64,000 bases of DNA from Wocania arenilitoris. GTDB taxonomy: Bacteria; Bacteroidota; Bacteroidia; Flavobacteriales; Flavobacteriaceae. Position numbers and translations under genes: made by a program. Under the pieces are notes generated by a model that did no database searches, had not been told where the DNA came from, and worked only from the letters and a program-made list of their open reading frames with translations. The stretch covers positions 124,001 to 188,000 of the forward strand of contig NZ_JAKKDU010000003.1 of assembly GCF_021728535.1 (NCBI RefSeq). The letters run 5' to 3'. Position 1 is the stretch's first letter, and each line of letters starts with the position of its first letter. Shown here piece by piece: positions 17,165-25,808 of the stretch.

Positions 17165-19474
17165 TTACTCTTCTTTAACCGCACTATTTCCAGGCTCAAT
17201 ACCCTCATCCGCAACATTTATAGTTGCAGGTTCAACAGATGCATCATGTGAGTTATAATACTCTTCTAAAAGATTCATAGTTGCAGTTAATAAATCTTTG
17301 GTTTCAGTTAACAAACCAAAATATAAACTTGTATTTTTTGGGCTAGATTCTTCAGTACGTGTTCTTGCAACTTGCTTTACAATTTTATCGGTTACCAAAG
17401 CAAAGACTTCCTTTTTACGATTAATAATTTCACCAATTTGATCGAAAGAGTGCGAGTTGAAAGCTTCTTTAGTTTCTGTAAATAAAGTTTCTAAGGCGTT
17501 ATCTATTTCCTTGAGCTCCTTAATCTGACTAAATTTCAACTTCTTATGATTATTATTAATATGTTTATGGCTTACTTTAGAAATGTATTCTAAAGATTGC
17601 ACGATATCTTCTAAGTAGCCTAAAATGTTAATGTAAAAACTGCTTGCTCTTAAACTGGTTTCATCTAAATTTTTAATAAAATAAAAAATATTATCACGTA
17701 AATTATCTACTTCATCAGATAGTTTTGCTACCTGTTTTTTATTCTTTTTAAGTAATGTTAAGTCTTGCTTACTTAAACCTGTTATAGCATTAGAGTAAAT
17801 TCTGCTTCCTCGTTTTACTACGTTAGCAATATTGTCTGCACTTTCGATTATAACACCCTGTACAGAGCTGCTTCCAGTGTCTTTTAAGCTATCCTCATCT
17901 AAAGATTTTATAGAACTATTCTTATGTGATTTGTAGTTTCTATATAATAAGAAAGCAGTAATTAATAATAAGATTGGAGTCATTACTTGAGGATTCCAGT
18001 TTATTAAAAACACTACTGTACCGGCAGCAACAAAAGCTCCAATAGCAGTACCAAACCAGCCACCTATTACATTTAATACACCAGCTACTCTATAAACAGC
18101 ACTTTCTCTTCCCCAAGCACGATCTGCTAAAGAGGTTCCCATGGCTACCATAAATGTTACATAGGTTGTAGATAATGGTAATTTCATTGACGTTGCTATA
18201 GCAATTAATACACCCGCTACCATAAGATTTACAGAGGCTCTAATCATATCAAAAGCAGGCGCATCAATACTTTGATCTTTTGTTAAATGTATGCTTGGTT
18301 TTTTAAAACTATTATTAATACTATTTTGTAAAGAATTTGGTATAATAATACTAAAATAACGAGATAAATCTGATGAGCCTTTCACCAAGGCTCTAGATAA
18401 TAAATTAGGTTCAAATTTTTCGTGAGTTTCACTTTGTCTAGATAAGCTTATTTCTGTTTCAGCAACAGTTTTTGCTTTTTTAGAAAACCACAAAGTAAGT
18501 ACCATAATAGTACCCGCAATAAACAATAATAATGGCTCTGCAGGCACTTTTTTGTCTAATACTGCCATAGACATTGCAGTATCCATTCCACCAGATACCC
18601 AAGCTTCGTAGGAGTGGTAAGCAGCCATTGGTACTCCAATAAAATTAACTAAATCGTTACCAGAAAAGGCTAAGGCTAAACCAAAAGTTCCTATAGCTAT
18701 AACTACTAATAGCACTGTTTTTCTGGTTAGTTTCTCAAAAATAAATGAAAACAAGGTCCAGAAAGCAAAACTGCCCAGAATAATAAACACCTCGTTACCT
18801 TCTAGTAATCCCTTTAGTTCTTTATAGTAAGGCGTGCCTTTAAGACCTTTTAAGAAAATAAAATATGTGATTGCGGTTAGTGCTACACCACCAAAAATAA
18901 TTCCGAAATTTTTTATTTTTTTCTCATAATTAAATGTAAAAATAACACGAGACACCCATTGTACAACAGCACCAACTGTAAAGGCGATTAAGACCGATAG
19001 TAAAATGCCAAAAATAATTTCTGAAGCTTTTTTAGTATTTATATAACTGCTTAAATCTGCAAATGTTTGCGTGTCTGAAGCGCCTATTTTAATTAAGGAC
19101 ATTACAACTGCTGCTCCAAGTAAATTAAACACAATAGAAACCGTTGTAGATGTTGGTAAACCTAAAGTATTAAAAAAATCTAGAAGTAAAATATCTGTTA
19201 TCATTACTGCCATGAAAATGAGCATAATCTCCCCAAATTCAAATTGCGCAGGAACAAATATTCCTTTACGAGCTACTTCCATCATGCCACTAGAAAAAAC
19301 CGCTCCAATAAAAATACCCAAGCTAGCAACTATCATAATTGTTCTTAAAGAAAGTACTTTAGAACCAATGGCAGAATTTAAGAAGTTAATAGCATCGTTG
19401 CTTACGCCAACAATAATATCAGCAACAGCTAATACTGTAATGGCAATTAACATAAATAAATACATATTTTCCAT
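17165..19474 (-). CDS. Inorganic phosphate transporter, PiT family, with PhoU-like tail
   Basis: A 769-residue membrane protein. The PiT signature repeats are GVSNDAINFLNSAIGSK near residues 23-39 and LPLSTTYVTFMVAMGTSLAD near 425-445; GLPTSTTVSIVFNLLGAA also fits the family. About 12 membrane segments extend to ~525, followed by a ~200-residue helical PhoU/DUF47-like cytoplasmic tail. PiT proteins move metal-phosphate with protons or sodium across the inner membrane. The gene lies 67 bp downstream of the OprP-like porin gene on the same strand and has its own TGTTA repeat site in that gap. This supports a combined outer- and inner-membrane phosphate path. Confidence 0.9.
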   Translation of the reverse strand: MENMYLFMLIAITVLAVADIIVGVSNDAINFLNSAIGSKVLSLRTIMIVASLGIFIGAVFSSGMMEVARKGIFVPAQFEFGEIMLIFMAVMITDILLLDFFNTLGLPTSTTVSIVFNLLGAAVVMSLIKIGASDTQTFADLSSYINTKKASEIIFGILLSVLIAFTVGAVVQWVSRVIFTFNYEKKIKNFGIIFGGVALTAITYFIFLKGLKGTPYYKELKGLLEGNEVFIILGSFAFWTLFSFIFEKLTRKTVLLVVIAIGTFGLALAFSGNDLVNFIGVPMAAYHSYEAWVSGGMDTAMSMAVLDKKVPAEPLLLFIAGTIMVLTLWFSKKAKTVAETEISLSRQSETHEKFEPNLLSRALVKGSSDLSRYFSIIIPNSLQNSINNSFKKPSIHLTKDQSIDAPAFDMIRASVNLMVAGVLIAIATSMKLPLSTTYVTFMVAMGTSLADRAWGRESAVYRVAGVLNVIGGWFGTAIGAFVAAGTVVFLINWNPQVMTPILLLITAFLLYRNYKSHKNSSIKSLDEDSLKDTGSSSVQGVIIESADNIANVVKRGSRIYSNAITGLSKQDLTLLKKNKKQVAKLSDEVDNLRDNIFYFIKNLDETSLRASSFYINILGYLEDIVQSLEYISKVSHKHINNNHKKLKFSQIKELKEIDNALETLFTETKEAFNSHSFDQIGEIINRKKEVFALVTDKIVKQVARTRTEESSPKNTSLYFGLLTETKDLLTATMNLLEEYYNSHDASVEPATINVADEGIEPGNSAVKEE

Positions 19475-19493
19475 AATATCTTAATTTGTTTTG

Positions 19494-19536
19494 CAAATAT
19501 CTAGACTTTTTGGTCTATAATGTTACGTTAATGTTA
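19494..19536 (-). promoter_or_regulatory. Candidate Pho-type box and -7 element of the PiT gene
   Basis: TAACA occurs twice on the minus strand (plus-strand TGTTA at 19521-19525 and 19532-19536), 11 bp apart. A box ending in ATATTTG (plus CAAATATC, 19494-19501) lies 19 bp nearer the gene. The 11-bp direct repeat matches PhoB-type sites. Confidence 0.5.
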
Positions 19537-19541
19537 TTTTT

Positions 19542-20747
19542 TTAAAAGTGAAAATCGAATCCTAATCTAAATGTAATATTATCTTCATTTCCATCAACAG
19601 ATGTATAGCTTATATCACTTTGTACTTTTAATTTATGTCCATGGACAAACTTATTTAAACCTAAAGTGTATTGCTTTACAGGAAGTGCATTAGTTATAGT
19701 TTCATAATCTATATTTGTATATCTTCCAGCTACCTCAAAATTACTTTCAAATAAATAACCTGCTTGTAAGTTTAATGCATTACCTGTTAAAACCACATCT
19801 CCAGTTGGTGTTATACCATCTAATTCTGTAGCAATTTCATTGTCAGCAGTACGTTTTGCATATTCGCCCATAAACGAGAATCCATTATGTTTATACATAG
19901 CATCAACAAATATAGTAGTTTGATCGGTTTCGTAAATAGAACCATCTGTTCTAATCATATAATCACCAGCAAAACCTCTTTCTCTAACCGCATTTTCGTT
20001 AAAGTTATATGTAAATGTTAGTGATAACTTTGGCTTTTCTTCTCTTTTTAAATCAGAAGCACTATAATCGCCTTTAGATTCAAAGGCTCCAAAAGGTAAT
20101 AATTCTAAACGACCTGTGTATTGTAAACCACCTTCATTACCTTCAGTTACATTCCTTCCTTCTCCTTGTGAAAGGGCTACTTTCTCACGTATTAAAAAAT
20201 TATCGCCTAAATAAAATTTATGGCGTAATTGAATACCAATATCACGGTCTAAAGTAAAACGACTGTTAAGTAAAGAACGATCTATAAGTTGTAGATTACC
20301 AGATGATATAACACGTTCTACGTTACCAGGCAATTTAGTTTGTCCTGCCCAAAGCTCCCAGTTTTTTGCAAAGTGCCACATTAAAACGGCATCAAGGATG
20401 TAACGTGGGGTATTTCGATTAAATTGATTTCCACCAGATAAATCCCTATTGGAAAGTCCTAATTCTATCTTATATTTTAATTTTGGACTGTAAGCAAAAC
20501 CATCAAATTTTAAACGAGCACGACGAATAATAAAATTGTGTTCTGGACTACCATATTGATCGCCGTCATGATCCCACGATGATATATATCGCATTTGAAA
20601 ACGAGGTGCAAATTTTATACTAAAAGAACTGTCTTTTGCAGTAAAATTAATTAATCCTTTACCAAATTTGGTGTCGCTAATTTCTTGTGAATAAAGTGGT
20701 GATAATGCTAAAAAAGCAATAACTGCCAGTGTGAATTTAAGTTTCAT
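19542..20747 (-). CDS. Phosphate-selective porin, OprO/OprP family
   Basis: A 401-residue outer-membrane protein. The signal peptide ends at about residue 20 (LSPLYSQ). The barrel has alternating strands, and family motifs are RRARLKFDGFAYSPKLKYKI near 72-91 and WELWAGQTKLPGNVERV near 130-146. The C-terminus is RLGFDFHF with a terminal Phe, as needed for barrel assembly. Family members form anion-selective channels, and OprP itself is phosphate-starvation induced in Pseudomonas; other Bacteroidota members are less studied. A TGTTA repeat site precedes it, and the PiT gene follows, so the pair probably acts in phosphate entry. Confidence 0.85.
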   Translation of the reverse strand: MKLKFTLAVIAFLALSPLYSQEISDTKFGKGLINFTAKDSSFSIKFAPRFQMRYISSWDHDGDQYGSPEHNFIIRRARLKFDGFAYSPKLKYKIELGLSNRDLSGGNQFNRNTPRYILDAVLMWHFAKNWELWAGQTKLPGNVERVISSGNLQLIDRSLLNSRFTLDRDIGIQLRHKFYLGDNFLIREKVALSQGEGRNVTEGNEGGLQYTGRLELLPFGAFESKGDYSASDLKREEKPKLSLTFTYNFNENAVRERGFAGDYMIRTDGSIYETDQTTIFVDAMYKHNGFSFMGEYAKRTADNEIATELDGITPTGDVVLTGNALNLQAGYLFESNFEVAGRYTNIDYETITNALPVKQYTLGLNKFVHGHKLKVQSDISYTSVDGNEDNITFRLGFDFHF

Positions 20748-20773
20748 TATAGTTTTATTAGTTTTTGTCGCTG

Positions 20774-20806
20774 CAAATAACTAAAACCAATGTTAACTTA
20801 ATGTTT
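20774..20806 (-). promoter_or_regulatory. Candidate Pho-type box and -7 element of the OprP-like porin gene
   Basis: Plus-strand TGTTA (20791-20795) and TGTTT (20802-20806) are 11 bp apart. The box TTATTTG (plus CAAATAAC, 20774-20781) lies 9 bp closer to the gene, about one repeat unit nearer than at the PiT promoter. The site is 44 bp upstream of the start codon. Confidence 0.5.
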
Positions 20807-20822
20807 CCTAATAATTAATTTT

Positions 20823-20927
20823 AAAACAAAAGAGACTGCCTTGGATAAGGCAGCCTCATTAGAAATCATAATAATGTAGTCGACAAAAACTAATTGATTA
20901 TAATGAAATACTAATTGTTTGTCTTAA
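20823..20927 (-). ncRNA. Candidate small RNA ending in an intrinsic terminator
   Basis: On the minus strand an 11-bp stem (20857-20847 with 20842-20832, one G-U pair, loop ATCC) is followed by CTTTTGTTTT. No protein gene upstream on that strand needs it. About 100 nt upstream is a promoter-like stretch: TTACATT and TTAACTT 11 bp apart (20967-20950) and TATTTACC at 20940-20933. The spacing is the same as at the porin promoter. No good small ORF was seen. The start point is estimated from the box. Confidence 0.4.
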
Positions 20928-20932
20928 GACAT

Positions 20933-20967
20933 GGTAAATATCAAGGTTTAAGTTAATGCGAATGTAA
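20933..20967 (-). promoter_or_regulatory. Pho-like repeat and -7-like box upstream of the small RNA candidate
   Basis: Plus-strand AAGTTAA (20950-20956) and AATGTAA (20961-20967) are 11 bp apart; GGTAAATA (20933-20940) is the reverse of TATTTACC. The arrangement copies the porin site, although the repeats are less perfect. Confidence 0.35.
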
Positions 20968-21061
20968 CTCTAATATTAATTTATTATTAAGCTTTCCAAT
21001 GTTAAATCTTTAGCGGCAATGTTTTTATAAAAACCTAATAATCAATTTATTACAATTACAA

Positions 21062-21116
21062 TGTTAATTTAGTGTTAAGTCAAGGTTGTTTTAATGTTAT
21101 GCGATTTGTATCTTTG
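21062..21116 (+). promoter_or_regulatory. Four-unit 11-bp Pho-like array and -7 element
   Basis: TGTTA starts at 21062, 21073 and 21095, with a degenerate GGTTG at 21084, so four units follow at exact 11-bp steps. TATCTTTG at 21109-21116 matches the Bacteroidota -7 consensus TAnnTTTG, 9 bp after the last unit. This is the geometry of E. coli Pho boxes, where the array replaces the upstream promoter element. Confidence 0.6.
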
Positions 21117-21143
21117 AATTATAATGTTTAAAACCCCATAATT

Positions 21144-21467
21144 ATGAAGAAATTAATTTTATTACTTTTCACCTTTTTAATTACTGTGGTATCTTTTGCT
21201 CAAGACAAGCAAAAGAGAGATTTAAAGCTCAATAAAGAAACCAACTTAATTGATGTGGTTTATTATCATGATGATGGTACTGTTAGCCAAACAGGATCGT
21301 TTACTGCTGATGGTAAATTACATGGTAAGTGGTTAAGCTTTAACACAGCAGGTGAAAAAATCGTTTCTGCAAATTATGATAATGGTAAAAAAGTCGGCAA
21401 ATGGATTCATTGGATTGAAGGCAAAAAAAAGGTAGTTAACTATGACAATAATGTTGCTTCCTTATGA
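21144..21467 (+). CDS. Secreted YwqK/MORN-like protein
   Basis: A 107-residue exported protein with a signal peptide (residues 1-19, VVSFAQ). The mature part holds two to three copies of the MORN-variant repeat: DDGTVSQTGSFTADGKLHGK, then AGEKIVSANYDNGKKVGK, then a last WIHWIEGKKK. Such repeats occur in YwqK-like antitoxins and in many secreted Bacteroidota proteins of unknown role. No toxin gene lies beside it, so an antitoxin role is unlikely. Its promoter carries the best 11-bp repeat array in the window, so it is probably induced with the phosphate genes. It ends at a clear terminator. Confidence 0.7.
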   Translation: MKKLILLLFTFLITVVSFAQDKQKRDLKLNKETNLIDVVYYHDDGTVSQTGSFTADGKLHGKWLSFNTAGEKIVSANYDNGKKVGKWIHWIEGKKKVVNYDNNVASL

Positions 21468-21487
21468 CTTGATTCTAATTTTGAAAT

Positions 21488-21523
21488 AAAAAAATCGTCT
21501 AAAATTATTTAGGCGATTTTTTT
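21488..21523. terminator. Bidirectional terminator between YwqK-like gene and TonB receptor
   Basis: A7-TCGTCTAAA pairs with TTTAGGCGA-T7 (one G-U pair), with a four-base loop. It serves the convergent genes ending at 21467 and 21546. Confidence 0.9.
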
Positions 21524-21545
21524 GTTTTATGTATTTTAGTAAAGA

Positions 21546-24374
21546 TTAAAACTTGTAAGCATAGCCTATGGAAAACTCTGTTCCAGGTTCTCTTAAAGAA
21601 AACACTTTGTCTTCAGCTCTAAAAGATTGATAAACGCTTTCTCTTTCAGCTCCTAAAATATTAGAAATTTTTATATCTATTGAAGATTTTTTGTCTTCTC
21701 CAAAAGATTTATTTAGTGTAAAGTTTAAACTTTCAAAAGGTATAGTAAATACATCAGGTACACCTCCTAAACCAACAACTTCTAGTGTTTTACCTTGCAT
21801 ATTAAAAAACAAGCCTGTTTGTAATCCCATTTCTTCATTAGAATAATTTAGGCTAGTATTTATTAAGAAAGGCGATTGCCCTTGCAGGTTTCTTTTCCTA
21901 TCAATAGTTTCACCAGTTCTAGCGTTAGCTTGTCTTGAGTTAAACTCTTCATCAGACATGGTTAACTCAGATTCTGTAACAGAGGCATTTAAAGAGAATT
22001 TTAAGTTTGTTAAGCTTTCAGCAATAAATCCTAAATTTTTTCTAAACTCTACTTCAGCGCCATAAACCTTTGCACTACCCAAATTTCCAATTGTTAACTG
22101 AGTTGGAGCAGAAGCAAAGAATGATTTTTCGAGAGGATCTGTAAAGTCTTTATAAAACCCACTAATGGCAAACATTTGTCCAGCATCGCCAAAATTCTCA
22201 AACCTTAAATCGAGGTTGTTTATATAAGTTGGTTTTAAATCAATATTACCAATAAATAATCGATCTGTTATGGGATCAAATATTTGCGATAAAGAAGCCT
22301 CTTTAAAAGAAGGTCTTGCAGTAGTTCTATAATAAGAGGTGCGAATATTGGATTTTTCGGTAACCGCATAAATAAAGTTTGCTGAAGGAAATAAATCATA
22401 TTCATCTAGTACTTTAAATCTATTATATAATATAACACCATCTTGCCCTGTGTAATACGATGTAAAAGCCTCAGCCCTTAGTCCTAAAATAGACTTTAAG
22501 TTTTCAGTAATATTAAATTCGTTAGAAATATAGGTTGAAGAAATATGCTGTTCTCCTTCATAGGCATCGTTAGGATTAAAGATGTCTCCAGAAATAAGGT
22601 AGGTGCCTTTAGTATTATCTCTATTCCAAATGTTTTCTGGTAATAGTAAATTATTAGGGTTGCCATTAGCAACTGGTGTACCATTATTATCAAAAGTCCA
22701 GTCATCAACACTAAAATCTCTAAACTTATAAGTGTGACCACCTCCAAATTTTACTTTAGCAGGTTTTCCAAATAATTCATATTTTTTACTAAAATCTAGC
22801 TTACCAGCCCAATTTTCTTCTTGTAAAAAACGCCAAATACGAATAGGGAATGTAGCAGCAGATGCACTAATAAAATATTCGCCTGTTTGCGATTGCTGTA
22901 ATGGCGTTACTCTATGATCTAAATCGTGTACTTTTGAAATTGTAGGAGATAATTTCCAGTCTAAACTCCAATCGTTATCTGTTCCAAATGAATGTTCTCC
23001 ATTTAAAAGGACATTGGTTACTGAGCGCTCTGTGTAAGTAATAGCATCTTTTGTTAATGGCTCGAAGCCAGATCCAGATCCAGGCCCACCTTGTGCTACA
23101 AGCTGGTTAAAGAAACCACCTGCGGATTCGCCATTTTGAATATGCAATACATTAACTTTATATTTTGAATTTTGGGTTTTAAATGTAAGACCAACAAGAC
23201 CATTTACAAGGACATTGTTTATACCTTCGCTACCAGTTGAAATTCTATCAGTAACTAATTGATTGTTTGATCTATCATTAGCATCAATAGAGAATGCACC
23301 GTCTAGACGATTTTCGTAAAACGTAGTACTGTTCTTATACGAAAACGATGCTAAATACCCTAACTTATTATTTTCTCCAACTTCAAACTGATCGCCTAAT
23401 GTAAAACCAAAATCAAAATTTGGATTACTAGTGGTCTCTTTAGCTCTTAACTCACTATCAAAACGTCCAGTAAGTGTAGTTAATAAGCCTCGGTTATCAA
23501 AAGTCCCAGGAATGTTTTGGTACCTATGTATAGGTCTGTTTCTTGAGTTATCATCATATCCCCAAAAATCAGTACTGCTAGCTGTTCCATTTAAGTAGTT
23601 GTCTTTACCATGCATACTCGGGTTAAAACCTGCGCCAAGTGCTATAGAAGCTTCAAATTTTGTTGGAAAATCCTTTGTAACTATATCAACAACACCTCCC
23701 GTAAAGTCTGCAGGATATTCGGCAGCAGCAGATTTAATTACTATTATATTATCTAAGATGTTTGTTGGAAAAATATCCATTTGAATAGTATTTCTGTCTG
23801 GATCTAAACCAGGAATATCTACACCGTTTAAAGTAGATTTGGTATACCGGTCTCCAAGTCCTCTAACATATACATATTTACCACCTTCAACCGAAACTCC
23901 AGGCACACTTTTTACAGCGCTAGCTAAGTTACCTGCTCCGCTAGATTTTATACTTTGTGCTGATAAACCATCTAAAAGGGTGACAGATTTTTTTTGCATG
24001 TTTAAAACAGCATTTTCTGTATTTCTCTTAGCACTTGTAGTGATAATTATTTCGTCTAAGGCGTTAGATTTTAAAATAACATCTAAATTTATGACTTGCC
24101 CAGATTTAATAATAACATCACTTATTTCTTTGGATTGATAACCTACAAAAGAAAAAATAAGAGTATAGGTGCCTTGATCTAGATTTAACTGATATTTTCC
24201 CTCAAAATCTGAAGTAGCGCCCGTTGTAGTTCCTTTCACTAAAATATTGGCAAATGCCATAGGCTCATTGTTATATTCGCCATCAAGTATATTTCCAGCT
24301 ACGGTCCCTGTTTGTGCATTAACATTAATGCATGTGATAAAAAATAGTGTAAGAACTATATAAATATTTTTCAT
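21546..24374 (-). CDS. TonB-dependent receptor, downstream partner of a beta-helix lipoprotein
   Basis: The frame opens at 24428, but ATG at 24374 gives a clean signal peptide (MKNIYIVLTLFFITCINVNAQ), so I take 942 residues. In order: a carboxypeptidase-regulatory-like domain (~22-105, GTVAGNILDGEYNNEPMAFA), a plug with VKSVPGVSVEGGKYVYVRGL and DRYTKSTLNGVDIP (~140-260), and a large barrel ending SIGYAYKF. The lipoprotein gene lies 74 bp upstream on the same strand with a hairpin in the gap. In Bacteroidota such lipoprotein/receptor pairs capture and import one ligand. The promoter of the pair carries the 11-bp repeat motif, so a phosphorus-containing ligand is a fair guess but unproven. Confidence 0.88.
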   Translation of the reverse strand: MKNIYIVLTLFFITCINVNAQTGTVAGNILDGEYNNEPMAFANILVKGTTTGATSDFEGKYQLNLDQGTYTLIFSFVGYQSKEISDVIIKSGQVINLDVILKSNALDEIIITTSAKRNTENAVLNMQKKSVTLLDGLSAQSIKSSGAGNLASAVKSVPGVSVEGGKYVYVRGLGDRYTKSTLNGVDIPGLDPDRNTIQMDIFPTNILDNIIVIKSAAAEYPADFTGGVVDIVTKDFPTKFEASIALGAGFNPSMHGKDNYLNGTASSTDFWGYDDNSRNRPIHRYQNIPGTFDNRGLLTTLTGRFDSELRAKETTSNPNFDFGFTLGDQFEVGENNKLGYLASFSYKNSTTFYENRLDGAFSIDANDRSNNQLVTDRISTGSEGINNVLVNGLVGLTFKTQNSKYKVNVLHIQNGESAGGFFNQLVAQGGPGSGSGFEPLTKDAITYTERSVTNVLLNGEHSFGTDNDWSLDWKLSPTISKVHDLDHRVTPLQQSQTGEYFISASAATFPIRIWRFLQEENWAGKLDFSKKYELFGKPAKVKFGGGHTYKFRDFSVDDWTFDNNGTPVANGNPNNLLLPENIWNRDNTKGTYLISGDIFNPNDAYEGEQHISSTYISNEFNITENLKSILGLRAEAFTSYYTGQDGVILYNRFKVLDEYDLFPSANFIYAVTEKSNIRTSYYRTTARPSFKEASLSQIFDPITDRLFIGNIDLKPTYINNLDLRFENFGDAGQMFAISGFYKDFTDPLEKSFFASAPTQLTIGNLGSAKVYGAEVEFRKNLGFIAESLTNLKFSLNASVTESELTMSDEEFNSRQANARTGETIDRKRNLQGQSPFLINTSLNYSNEEMGLQTGLFFNMQGKTLEVVGLGGVPDVFTIPFESLNFTLNKSFGEDKKSSIDIKISNILGAERESVYQSFRAEDKVFSLREPGTEFSIGYAYKF

Positions 24375-24390
24375 GGATGTAATTTGTAAA

Positions 24391-24423
24391 CTACTGCTTG
24401 CCCTTAACCAAGACAAGCAGTAG
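24391..24423 (-). promoter_or_regulatory. Intercistronic hairpin between lipoprotein and TonB receptor
   Basis: CTACTGCTTG and CAAGCAGTAG form a perfect 10-bp stem around a 13-base loop, ending 16 bp before the receptor start. No T-run follows in the direction of transcription. It may stabilise the upstream lipoprotein message or lower receptor expression. Confidence 0.5.
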
Positions 24424-24448
24424 TACATTTTTTATAAAATTTACTGTT

Positions 24449-25765
24449 TTAGAAACCTAAACCACCAGCCATATTTGCATAAGTCCAGCTAAGATTTGAT
24501 GTTGTTGCTCCAACGGTTTGAGAACCTTCTGTAACTTGAGAGGTCCAATTTGAAGCTCTTTCAGTAAATGTTGGATCTAAAATAATTTTATCTTCAGGAA
24601 TATCGTTTGTTTCATCTGCATCATCGCAGTTTTGTGCGCATCCTACTTTCTCTAAGAAAATGCTATTATCAAATCCAACAATTTCCCATTTTTCAAAAGT
24701 TATTAATCCGTCTAAAAAGTTTTGAGAAACGCCATTGTTATCTAATTCTACATCAGCGCTATCTTTAAAGCCTTTTGCATAAACATTTTTTACAATACCA
24801 GTAGCTTTACTTCTAAAATCGGCATACTCTCCGTTTGAGGTGTTTAAGTTACCTATTAAAGTTACATTTTGTAAAGTAAAAGCTCCAGTTGCAGTTCCTT
24901 CTCGTCCATCAATTTCTAAAGCATGATCGGATGCATCACCTAATACAACAACGGCATTATCAATAGTTCCTGAATACGCTTGGTCTATATCTAAACCATC
25001 ATCGCCTTGAGCCCAAACCATTAAGTTGGTTGCATTAACAGTGCCTCCAAAAAACTCTATTCCATCATCTACATTGGCAACAACTTCTATGTTATCAATA
25101 ATGGTTTTGTTTCCTACGCCACCTAAAGTAAGACCATTAATTTCGTTCCCTTCACCAATTAAGGCACCGCCATGGCGAATAGATACATATCTAAGAATAC
25201 CAGAATCATCTTCAGGATCAGTGCCTCCGTAAAGACCAAATGCATCATCAGCAGGAATACCTTCTATTTGCACCTCGGTTAAATCACCTTTAAAAGAACA
25301 AGGTGCGTTCCCTAAAATGATTAAACCACCCCAAAGGCCTCTGTTTTCTTCATTAAGATTAGTGCCCGCAGTTTGTCCAGCATCAATATTGTCATTAGAA
25401 GATGTAAAAATAATTGGATTAGCAGCAGTTCCTTCAGCATTGATTTTTGCACCTCTAGCTATAATTAAAGCTGAAGCTAATGATCCAGTTCCTGGTTTAC
25501 CTTTTATTATTGTACCTGCTTGAATGGTTAGTGTTACACCATCTTCAATAACAACTTTTTGGTTTAATTCGTATATGTTATCGTTTGTCCAAGTTGTATC
25601 TTCTGAAATAGCTCCTGTAACAGCCACTGTAGGTGTACCACTATTACCTCCTTCATTTTGAATAATTGTAATTTCCTCAATTATTATAGGTGTGTCATCA
25701 TCTTTAAGGCATCCAGTAAAAACCAAAGTCGATACCATTAAAAGAGTAAATAATAATTTTTTCAT
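24449..25765 (-). CDS. Surface lipoprotein with right-handed beta-helix fold
   Basis: 438 residues. The type II signal peptide ends at VFTGC (Cys19). It is followed by LKDDD, which resembles the acidic lipoprotein export signal that places Bacteroidota lipoproteins on the cell surface. The body has the regular GVTLTIQAGTIIKG, NPIIFTSSND and NATNLMVWAQGDDGLDIDQ turns of a parallel beta-helix, and a late Cys pair (GCAQNCDDADETND) close to an acidic, possibly calcium-binding loop. Its partner receptor follows. The protein probably binds the ligand outside the cell. The upstream region carries Pho-like repeats at 25837, 25870 and 25881. Confidence 0.82.
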   Translation of the reverse strand: MKKLLFTLLMVSTLVFTGCLKDDDTPIIIEEITIIQNEGGNSGTPTVAVTGAISEDTTWTNDNIYELNQKVVIEDGVTLTIQAGTIIKGKPGTGSLASALIIARGAKINAEGTAANPIIFTSSNDNIDAGQTAGTNLNEENRGLWGGLIILGNAPCSFKGDLTEVQIEGIPADDAFGLYGGTDPEDDSGILRYVSIRHGGALIGEGNEINGLTLGGVGNKTIIDNIEVVANVDDGIEFFGGTVNATNLMVWAQGDDGLDIDQAYSGTIDNAVVVLGDASDHALEIDGREGTATGAFTLQNVTLIGNLNTSNGEYADFRSKATGIVKNVYAKGFKDSADVELDNNGVSQNFLDGLITFEKWEIVGFDNSIFLEKVGCAQNCDDADETNDIPEDKIILDPTFTERASNWTSQVTEGSQTVGATTSNLSWTYANMAGGLGF

Positions 25766-25808
25766 AAGTTTTAATTTTTTAAGTATTTTTTCGTTTTGTT
25801 TGATGCCG

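Larger units (their letters stand above)
20748..21143. other. 396-bp divergent intergenic region rich in regulatory signals
   Basis: There is no protein gene. It holds the porin promoter site (20774-20806), a minus-strand terminator with an upstream promoter candidate (a small RNA, 20823-20967), and the four-repeat TGTTA array of the next gene (21062-21116). This is dense for an intergenic stretch and argues against it being spacer. Confidence 0.6.

Noticed and set aside
19071-19484. Plus-strand ORF opposite the start of the PiT gene
   Set aside because: Low-complexity Ile/Thr/Ser-rich product from the reverse complement of membrane segments. It is a shadow.
24375-24428. N-terminal extension MYYCLSWLRASSSLQITS of the receptor
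   Set aside because: It runs through the intercistronic hairpin and would bury the signal peptide; ATG at 24374 is the better start.
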